From CAMAXB01 sp041746615 (GTDB lineage Bacteria; Verrucomicrobiota; Verrucomicrobiia; Opitutales; Opitutaceae): 9,144 nucleotides of DNA. Made by a program: the position numbers and the translations under genes. The notes under the pieces were generated by a model. It ran no database searches. It saw nothing but the letters and a program-made list of their open reading frames with translations, and was not told where the DNA came from. The stretch's first letter is position 1, and each line of letters begins with the position of its first letter. Location: contig JBGTGS010000151.1 of NCBI GenBank assembly GCA_041746615.1, positions 1 to 9,144 on the forward strand, read 5' to 3'. Positions 1 to 4,903 of the stretch are shown here, one piece after another.

Positions 1-278
1 CCACCGAATGAACGGCCAGCGCCTTCTTCCTTCGGACGGGCCTCGTTGACGGTGAGAGCGCGGCCACCGAGGTCGGCGCCATTCATCTTCTCGGCCGCAA
101 CCTTGGCCTCTTCAGCCGTGCCCATGGTCACGAAGGCGAAACCGCGTGGGCGGCCCGTCATCTTGTCCATGGCGACATAAACGTCGGTCACGCTGCCGAA
201 CTGGCCGAATGCCGAGCGGAGCTCGTCTTCGGAGGTTTTGAACGACATATTGCCAACGTACAGTTTGGAGTTACTCAT
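1..278 (-). CDS. RNA-binding protein, single RRM domain (partial at the left edge)
   Basis: Single-stranded-RNA-binding protein of the small bacterial RRM family, probably acting in post-transcriptional control or cold and stress adaptation. The first 92 codons are visible; the C-terminus lies outside the window. Seen directly: translation starts MSNSKLYVGNMSF and gives a full RRM at residues about 4-82. RNP2 is LYVGNM (6-11) and RNP1 is RGFAFVTM (45-52), with aromatic residues Y7, F47 and F49 at the usual RNA-stacking positions. After the RRM the visible end reads RPKEEGAGRSFGG, the beginning of the charged, glycine-rich tail usual in this family. The start is the ATG at 278, with only a weak GAG about 8 nt upstream. 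The 225-bp upstream region carries repeated CTRACGATTC motifs, described separately. The family call is secure; the target RNAs are unknown. Confidence 0.93.
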   Translation of the reverse strand, partial: MSNSKLYVGNMSFKTSEDELRSAFGQFGSVTDVYVAMDKMTGRPRGFAFVTMGTAEEAKVAAEKMNGADLGGRALTVNEARPKEEGAGRSFG

Positions 279-360
279 GTGATGATCTCGTCGATTCCCG
301 TCTGCTGCCAGTCCGTTCCCGACTATCGGGTTTCAAATCATCACTGAAGCCTAACCTCAA

Positions 361-406
361 CTGACGATTCACCAGTTCCTGTCGCCTAACGATTCTCTAA
401 CGAAGG
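361..406. repeat. Short direct repeats CTRACGATTC upstream of the RRM gene
   Basis: CTGACGATTC (361-370) and CTAACGATTC (386-395) differ at one base and start 25 nt apart. A third, partial copy CTAACGA lies at 397-403, and CTAAC also occurs at 351-355. They sit about 80-125 nt upstream of the RRM start codon on the opposite strand. They could be a regulator-binding array or chance similarity; only the repeat itself is seen. Confidence 0.4.
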
Positions 407-482
407 TGGACATGATCAACGGACGTAAGCGTCAAAGCAAGCCAATTTTGGCGTGCAACATCCTGCCACTCCGCCGCTCCCG

Positions 483-498
483 CGAACCGCCCGGTTCG
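483..498 (-). terminator. Possible weak hairpin after the S4 gene
   Basis: CGAACC-GCCC-GGTTCG forms a perfect 6-bp stem with a 4-nt loop, beginning 6 nt beyond the S4 gene's stop codon. No U-run follows on the minus strand, so it is not a standard intrinsic terminator. It could protect the transcript 3' end or act with a factor. The call rests on position and symmetry only. Confidence 0.3.
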
Positions 499-503
499 AA
501 TAG

Positions 504-893
504 TCATTCAAACAACCGGTCCAACCGGCGGCGGTCACGCTTGGTCGGACGCCCCCGGCCTTTTTCACGGGCCAACAGTTGCTGCACGCGATGCTCCCGG
601 GCCCGAGCCAGCTCCTCCGTTGGAGTCCGGTCCTCGCAGTGGGCCGGGACCAGCGCGGCTCCTACCCGCCGGGCGGGGAGTCCGCGGACCAGCAACTGGC
701 GCACCAGCAAACCCTGCCGGACGGCAATGCCTTCCCCCACTTTCACCTCCCGCGCCGGTTTGGCCGGCTGCCCGTTGACTGTAACACTCCCCGCCCGACA
801 GGCATCTGTTGCCAAGGCCCTCGTTTTGAAGAGACGGACGCACCACAGCCACTTGTCGAGTCGGACATAGGAGGTGTCATCGGCTGGGGTCAT
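504..893 (-). CDS. hslR: S4-domain RNA-binding protein, Hsp15-like
   Basis: 129-residue RNA-binding protein of the Hsp15 (HslR) family. In E. coli Hsp15 binds stalled, free 50S subunits carrying nascent-chain tRNA and helps recycle them after heat stress; that role is transferred from the family. Seen directly: an N-terminal S4 domain (about residues 9-66) with VRLDKWLWCVRLFKTR, then ACRAGSVTVNGQPAKP, the helix-turn-strand core of S4 folds. The Arg/Lys-rich C-terminal tail ends GRGRPTKRDRRRLDRLFE; the GRPTKRDRR segment is characteristic of this family. Length matches the usual 125-135 residues. The ATG at 893 is used because the S4 domain begins only about 9 residues later; no good Shine-Dalgarno is visible. 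It lies 71 bp downstream of the DUF3016 gene on the same strand and may share its transcript. Main alternative: a generic S4 paralogue of unknown target. Confidence 0.9.
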   Translation of the reverse strand: MTPADDTSYVRLDKWLWCVRLFKTRALATDACRAGSVTVNGQPAKPAREVKVGEGIAVRQGLLVRQLLVRGLPARRVGAALVPAHCEDRTPTEELARAREHRVQQLLAREKGRGRPTKRDRRRLDRLFE

Positions 894-964
894 GCGGAAG
901 GCCTATGACCGCGATCCTGCAACATCCCCAGCCAGTGGCAAACGGCTTCGAATCTGACCGATGA

Positions 965-1492
965 TCAGGTTGACTGGACGGAGACCACCAGGCTGCGGAT
1001 CCAGTTGTCGAGCAGCTCCTTCTCGTAACGCAGCGGATCCTGGATCAGCTTGGGAAGGGTCGACATGAATGTCATGTCCCCCAGCTTGACCTGCCCTTCG
1101 CGGACAACCTCTCCACGAGCGTCGATCAACCGGTAGTTTAGATCAAGCCTCGGTGGATAGATGTCCTTGACCACCCGGATGTTTTTAAAATCCGAACCGC
1201 GCCAAGGCTCGAAGTCGCCCGCGAGGTCTATGTCGGTGAAGGTGACGATGAGCCGGCTGCCAGCCGGGAGCATCCGGGCCACCTGATATTCAAGGTGCCC
1301 GCGGATTGCAATCAGATGGTCATTGTCGGTGTCGGACCTCCCGGGGGAACCATCCCCAATGTCGGTGTAGCGCTCGGGTTCGTGAAAGCCGACCTCGGCC
1401 TTGGCCGCAAAGACATCAGCCTGCGTCTGCGCCGCGACCGACTGCGCAACCGCCACACAAAGGCTGGAAACAAGCAGGGAAATGAGTTTCAT
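965..1492 (-). CDS. Secreted DUF3016 family protein
   Basis: Predicted periplasmic protein of 175 residues in the DUF3016 family, whose function is unknown. Seen directly: a Sec-type signal peptide MKLISLLVSSLCVAVAQSVA with a likely cleavage near residue 21 (SVAA-Q). The mature domain has FHEPERYTDI (36-45), then LPAGSRLIVTFTDIDLAG and FEPWRG (about 75-98), RVVKDIYPPRLDLNYRL (about 106-122), and a closing DPLRYEKELLDNW. These are the conserved blocks I associate with DUF3016. An upstream-extended frame reaches 1741, but that would put 83 non-conserved residues ahead of a clean signal peptide, so ATG 1492 is preferred. A TTG two codons upstream (1498) is also possible: a GAGGG motif (minus strand, 1506-1510) lies 7 nt before TTG but 13 nt before the ATG. 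The gene is divergent from the histidine kinase. Confidence 0.85.
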   Translation of the reverse strand: MKLISLLVSSLCVAVAQSVAAQTQADVFAAKAEVGFHEPERYTDIGDGSPGRSDTDNDHLIAIRGHLEYQVARMLPAGSRLIVTFTDIDLAGDFEPWRGSDFKNIRVVKDIYPPRLDLNYRLIDARGEVVREGQVKLGDMTFMSTLPKLIQDPLRYEKELLDNWIRSLVVSVQST

Positions 1493-1515
1493 ACCCAAAC
1501 TGAGACCCTCATGGC

Positions 1516-1543
1516 AAAATAAGGTTTCCCGTTGGGCATACAA
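1516..1543 (-). promoter_or_regulatory. Candidate promoter for the DUF3016 gene
   Basis: On the minus strand TTGTAT (1538-1543) is followed after 16 nt by TATTTT (1516-1521), a sigma70-like pair. Transcription would then begin near 1509, very close to the GAGGG motif and the start codon, giving an unusually short leader. Identified by eye in a GC-rich region; tentative. Confidence 0.3.
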
Positions 1544-1565
1544 TACTGCCCATCGGGCTGCCCAA
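1532..1565. promoter_or_regulatory. Inverted repeat, possible operator in the divergent intergenic region
   Basis: TTGGGCA (1532-1538) and TGCCCAA (1559-1565) are perfect 7-bp inverted copies, 20 nt between. A second TGCCC at 1546-1550 can also pair with GGGCA at 1534-1538. The left arm touches the candidate -35 of the DUF3016 promoter, a place where a bound regulator could control one or both divergent genes. The symmetry is seen; the regulatory role is inferred. Confidence 0.35.
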
Positions 1566-1653
1566 AATTTTCGGGACCGGACCGGCCGGGTTTGGCACTT
1601 GCGGCTGATCCGGGAGCACGTGTTGTCTTGGCGTGCAATCATTCCCATGGGTG

Positions 1654-1659
1654 GATAAT
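1654..1659 (+). promoter_or_regulatory. Possible -10 box of the histidine kinase gene
   Basis: GATAAT is a close match to the TATAAT consensus and sits 11 nt before the TTG start codon. The nearest -35-like hexamer, TTGGCG (1628-1633), is 20 nt upstream, longer than ideal. If the box is real, the transcript would have almost no 5' leader. Confidence 0.3.
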
Positions 1660-1670
1660 ACCCTCTCCTC

Positions 1671-3392
1671 TTGAGTCTGAAGTCCCGATTTATTCTGCTG
1701 TGCTCGCTGGCCCTGGTACTGGCCACCGCGGTGGCGTTCACCGCATTCCTGTTGTCCAGTCATCAAAGGAAGGTGACCGGTTTGATGGAGATGCGGGAGC
1801 AGGCTCCGCAACTGATGGGAGATCTGCGCAATCTATCCGACGATCTCACCCGCCTGGCCCGTTCCTATGTGGGCACCGGGAGTCATCGGTACCGCACCCT
1901 CCATGATTCTGCGGTGGCGATTCTTACCGGCATCGACCCCAAGCCGGCCAATGCAACCGGCCGCATTTACTGGGAACATGTTTTGGCGGATGATCCCTCG
2001 CGCCTGCCGCGCACCGGATCGGCCCTGCCCCGCGCGGAAACTTTCGCCTCCCTCGGTGCAAACGCGGAGGAAGCCGCCCTGCTACGGACGGCCGAACAAC
2101 GAATCGGGGACCAGGTTCGCACCGAGCGGCAGGCTTTCGCCTTCTTCGACGGATTGTACCCCGGCGCCCCCGGCACAACTCCGCAACCGGGAGCACCCGA
2201 CCCCGAGCAGGCCCAGCGGATCCTCCACAACCACGCTTACAACGAGGCCAAACTGGCCATCATGTCACCGCTCGATCAACTCGAGAACCTGTTCCCCGCC
2301 CGCATGGATGCGGAACTGGCCGACCACCGCCGTCACACCACCAAGCTGGCCAATCTCTTGCTCGCCCTTACCGGAGCCCTCGGTGCTGTCCTCGTGGCCG
2401 GATTCGCCCTCATCCATGTCCGGATGATTTCCCCGCTCGCCCGCCTGGCCGCGCTTTCCCAATCCATGGCCCGCGGCAACACCGCGCTGCGCGCACCCGC
2501 CGAAACCGGCGGCGAAGTCGGCGCGCTCGCCCGCTCCTTCAACCAGCTGGTCGACCGGATCTACAGCAATGACACGGAGCTCAAGCTCCAGATGAATGAG
2601 ATCGGGCGGCTGAAAACCGCCGTCGCCAGCCAGAGCGCCGCCCTCGAAGACGCCGGCCGCTCCGCCGCCAATCTCCAGGCCGAATTACAGACGGCCAACG
2701 CTTTCAAGCTGCGCCTGCTCGGCCTCGCCTCCCACAATCTCAAGGCCCCGCTCGCCGAGGTGGAAACCCTCAGCGGGGTCATCGCCGCTGACCTGGGCGA
2801 CCAGCCGGTCGCGAGCAGCCAGCTGGAACGCATTCGCGCATCCGCACACGAAATGCACAGCATGATCGTGGACATGCTCGACATCGCCGCACGCGATCTC
2901 GGCCAGGTCAGCTTGGAACGCACCACGGTGAACACATTCACTCTTCTGCGCGATGTGCTCGACCAGCTCAACCCCGCCGCCCGTCAGAAACAGCAGGTCA
3001 TTTCCCTCTTTCACGAAGGCGACTGCAGCGTGACCGCCGACGCCCGGCGGTTGCGTCAGGTTTTCGAAAACCTGATCGACAACGCGATCAAGTTTTCCCC
3101 CCGCGGAAAACCCATCGCCCTCGTCCTCCAGGGCGATGACCACAGCCTGCGTTTCAGCGTCTGCGACGAGGGTCCGGGGCTCACCGCGGAAGACCGCAAC
3201 CACCTCTTCGGCTACTTCCAGCGCCTGTCCGCCAGACCCACTGGCGGGGAATCCTCGAACGGGCTGGGCCTGGCCTTGTGCAAGCAGATCATCGAACTGC
3301 ATGGCGGCCGCATTGGCGTCGAGAGTGACGGCCCCGGCACCGGAACCAAGTTCTGGATCGAACTGCCCCGGACGGTTTTACCGCTCAACTAA
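1671..3392 (+). CDS. Membrane sensor histidine kinase with HAMP domain
   Basis: 573-residue inner-membrane two-component sensor kinase. Seen directly: TM1 about residues 7-29, a periplasmic sensing region about 31-226, TM2 about 228-250, HAMP about 251-300, and a predicted coiled coil about 300-345. The dimerisation domain has the phospho-acceptor His355 in ASHNLKAPL. The ATP-binding domain has N box ENLIDNAIKFSP (466-477), G1 DEGPG (499-503), F box LFGYFQRL and G2 GLGLAL (531-536). All catalytic motifs are intact. The periplasmic stretch DLTRLARSYVGTG...RIYW resembles, from memory, the helical sensory region of some methyl-accepting chemotaxis proteins. The TTG at 1671 is the first usable start after an in-frame TAA (1656-1658); the next ATG, at residue 39, would delete TM1. 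No response regulator is encoded in the window, so its partner and ligand are unknown. Confidence 0.93.
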   Translation: MSLKSRFILLCSLALVLATAVAFTAFLLSSHQRKVTGLMEMREQAPQLMGDLRNLSDDLTRLARSYVGTGSHRYRTLHDSAVAILTGIDPKPANATGRIYWEHVLADDPSRLPRTGSALPRAETFASLGANAEEAALLRTAEQRIGDQVRTERQAFAFFDGLYPGAPGTTPQPGAPDPEQAQRILHNHAYNEAKLAIMSPLDQLENLFPARMDAELADHRRHTTKLANLLLALTGALGAVLVAGFALIHVRMISPLARLAALSQSMARGNTALRAPAETGGEVGALARSFNQLVDRIYSNDTELKLQMNEIGRLKTAVASQSAALEDAGRSAANLQAELQTANAFKLRLLGLASHNLKAPLAEVETLSGVIAADLGDQPVASSQLERIRASAHEMHSMIVDMLDIAARDLGQVSLERTTVNTFTLLRDVLDQLNPAARQKQQVISLFHEGDCSVTADARRLRQVFENLIDNAIKFSPRGKPIALVLQGDDHSLRFSVCDEGPGLTAEDRNHLFGYFQRLSARPTGGESSNGLGLALCKQIIELHGGRIGVESDGPGTGTKFWIELPRTVLPLN

Positions 3393-3533
3393 GCGGCCTG
3401 CCGGACTTGCAAGATTGCGTCGGGGATCCGGGCGGGCGTCTCGTGGCATATGAAGGGCCGGGGCCAATGGCTGCTAAGGCCGCGCGGAGTGCGACGTGCC
3501 GTCCCCGCTTATTTCTCATCCGCAGGGAGCGCG

Positions 3534-3562
3534 AGTCCGGCAGGCTGCCGGGCTTTCCTTTT
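3534..3562 (+). terminator. Intrinsic terminator downstream of the histidine kinase
   Basis: AGTCCGGCA (3534-3542), loop GGC, then TGCCGGGCT (3546-3554) form a 9-bp stem with one T-G wobble. The T-rich tract TTTCCTTTT (3554-3562) follows directly. This is a good intrinsic terminator shape. It lies 141 bp past the kinase stop and 29 bp before the next start codon, so it may end kinase transcription or attenuate read-through into the next gene. The 141 bp between kinase and hairpin shows no convincing gene. Confidence 0.6.
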
Positions 3563-3591
3563 CGCCGTCTTCAGGTTAAGGTGATGTCACG

Positions 3592-3870
3592 ATGTTCGCC
3601 AACTTCCTGAACCTGCTCAACCGCAACCGCCCGGCCGAAGATTACCGGAACGCTTTCGTCGAGGAGGTGAACGCCCCTTTCCCACGGGAGGCCCGCAGCC
3701 AGCGCTCGGAAAGACTGCTGGTCGCCTGCTGGATCCTCATCGCCGGCAAATGTTGGGCCATCTACTGGCTTGTCTCGGCCTACAACGTGCCGGTCAACCC
3801 GTGGTGGATCAACGGCCCCACGCTCGCAGCCGCAGCCGTCTGCACCGCCGTCTACCTGCGGCGGCCTTGA
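3592..3870 (+). CDS. Small membrane protein, unknown function
   Basis: 92-residue protein that I do not recognise. Seen directly: a soluble, charged N-terminal part (residues 1-40), one clear hydrophobic segment about 41-63 (LLVACWILIAGKCWAIYWL), a short loop with VNPWW, and a second apolar segment about 74-89 (GPTLAAAAVCTAVYL) ending in RRP. This suggests a two-helix hairpin inner-membrane protein. It is likely real: an AAGG Shine-Dalgarno (3578-3581) lies 10 nt before the ATG, the amino-acid composition is sensible, and it fills the space between the terminator and the next gene. It ends 79 bp before the gluconokinase fusion on the same strand. No catalytic motif is visible. Confidence 0.65.
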   Translation: MFANFLNLLNRNRPAEDYRNAFVEEVNAPFPREARSQRSERLLVACWILIAGKCWAIYWLVSAYNVPVNPWWINGPTLAAAAVCTAVYLRRP

Positions 3871-3917
3871 CGGCCGGCAGTTTCCGGTTGCCCGACCCGG
3901 AATTTCCCCGGTCACTG

Positions 3918-3932
3918 GATCCCCGCGGGATC
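3918..3932 (+). other. Compact hairpin before the gluconokinase fusion gene
   Basis: GATCCC-CGC-GGGATC is a perfect 6-bp stem with a 3-nt loop, ending 17 nt before the ATG at 3950. No T-run follows, so it is not an intrinsic terminator. In the mRNA it would sit just upstream of the ribosome footprint and could influence translation or 5' end stability. Confidence 0.35.
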
Positions 3933-3949
3933 AACCGCGCCTTCCTTCC

Positions 3950-4888
3950 ATGTCCCACGTTCCCGGACTCCGTAGCTGCTATTCCCGTGTCGGCCGTCTC
4001 GTCTATTTCGGCCGCATGCTCGACAAGATCCGCCTGCATGCCGCCGGCCATCTGCCCGCTGACTACCAAGCCAACCTCGGCATCGGTTTCGACGGACGCG
4101 CCTGCAGCTTCCTCGGCGTGGACTACGCCGCGCTCCGGGCCCGCGTCACCGCCGGCGGGGACGATGCTGAGATTCTTGCCTGGTGTCATGAAAACGGCGG
4201 CCCACGCACCGACGACGCCTGCGGGCAATGGAATCGCTTCATGATGAAAATTGGCTGGCGGGACGACCGCACGGTGGCGCTGCTCGAGCGCATCGCCACC
4301 AGCGGACTGACCGGCAGGCCCATTGAGACCTTCTTTGACTACATTGACTTCGACGAGGGTCGCGATCCCGTCGCCCGCCGGGCCTGGGAGCTGCGTCCGG
4401 CCCGGATCGTGTTGATCATGGGCGTGGCCGGCAGCGGCAAGACCACCATCGGTCGCGCCCTCGCGGCGGAACTGGGGTGGGGCTTTGCCGACGCCGATGA
4501 CTTCCACCCCGCCGACAACATCGACAAAATGAACGCCGGCATCCCTCTCGACGACTCCGACCGCGCACCCTGGCTCGCCGCGATCCGCCAGCACCTGCTC
4601 AGTCGACAATGCCGCGACGAGGACGTTGTCGTCACCTGCTCCGCCTTGAAAAAACACTATCGCGACGTGCTCCTGGCGGGCATCGACAACGTACTGCTTG
4701 TTCATCTCAAGGGCCCCCGTGACTTGTTGCTTGCCCGGATCGCCGCCCGCACGGATCACTTCATGAAGCCCTCCCTCCTCGACAGCCAGCTGGCTGCGTT
4801 GGAGGAACCGGCTGATGCCCTGGTCTGCGACATCACCCTGACCCCCGACAGGATCGTCCATCAAATCCGGGATGCCCTCACTCATTAA
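3950..4888 (+). CDS. gntK: Fusion protein: DUF5069 domain plus gluconokinase
   Basis: 312-residue two-domain protein. Residues about 4-140 match DUF5069, of unknown function: VPGLRS, GRLVYFGRMLDKIRLHAAG, FDGRACSFLGVDYAAL, ILAWCHENG and TFFDYIDFDEGR. Residues about 151-312 are a near-complete GntK-type gluconokinase (ATP + D-gluconate to 6-phosphogluconate, feeding the pentose phosphate or Entner-Doudoroff route). The Walker A is GVAGSGKTT (158-166, Lys164). Other GntK blocks are DADDFHPADNIDKMNAGIPL (181-200), DSDRAPWL, CSALKKHYRD (230-239), and RIAARTDHFMKPSLLDSQLAALEEP (263-287). The frame is open from 3770, but that extension overlaps the small membrane gene and is low-complexity; ATG 3950 starts just ahead of the DUF5069 homology. 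The start has no Shine-Dalgarno. The acylase gene begins 15 bp after the stop. Kinase activity is well supported; what the fused domain adds is unknown. Confidence 0.88.
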   Translation: MSHVPGLRSCYSRVGRLVYFGRMLDKIRLHAAGHLPADYQANLGIGFDGRACSFLGVDYAALRARVTAGGDDAEILAWCHENGGPRTDDACGQWNRFMMKIGWRDDRTVALLERIATSGLTGRPIETFFDYIDFDEGRDPVARRAWELRPARIVLIMGVAGSGKTTIGRALAAELGWGFADADDFHPADNIDKMNAGIPLDDSDRAPWLAAIRQHLLSRQCRDEDVVVTCSALKKHYRDVLLAGIDNVLLVHLKGPRDLLLARIAARTDHFMKPSLLDSQLAALEEPADALVCDITLTPDRIVHQIRDALTH

Positions 4889-4903
4889 AGTCCATATTCA
4901 TCC

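Larger units (their letters stand above)
279..503. other. Intergenic leader between the RRM and S4 genes
   Basis: No gene seen here. The region must hold the 5' leader, and possibly the promoter, of the RRM gene (minus strand), plus the 3' end of the S4 gene transcript. It contains short repeats of CTRACGATTC type (361-370, 386-395 and a partial copy at 397-403) and one compact inverted repeat (483-498) just past the S4 stop codon. I could not pick a convincing -35/-10 pair on the minus strand. Confidence 0.5.

Noticed and set aside
406..870. A 154-codon plus-strand frame over the S4 gene.
   Set aside because: It is Arg/Ser/Pro-rich with no domain, and lies antisense to the clearly recognisable S4 protein.
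1493..1741. An 83-residue N-terminal extension of the DUF3016 protein.
   Set aside because: It would bury a textbook signal peptide inside the protein and would overlap the kinase start region on the other strand.
2685..3302. A 205-codon minus-strand frame opposite the kinase catalytic region.
   Set aside because: The plus strand encodes intact H, N, G and F boxes; the antisense product has no recognisable features.
3407..3610. A 67-codon plus-strand frame between the kinase and the small membrane protein.
   Set aside because: Its composition is unlike a protein, it spans the terminator hairpin and runs into the next gene in another frame.
3770..3949. A 60-residue N-terminal extension of the gluconokinase fusion.
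   Set aside because: It overlaps the small membrane protein gene, is low-complexity (Pro/Ser/Arg-rich), and DUF5069 homology begins right after ATG 3950.
3809..4885. A 358-codon minus-strand frame opposite the DUF5069-gluconokinase gene.
   Set aside because: No domain is recognisable, composition is biased to Gly/Val/Ala, and the plus strand carries well-supported motifs throughout.
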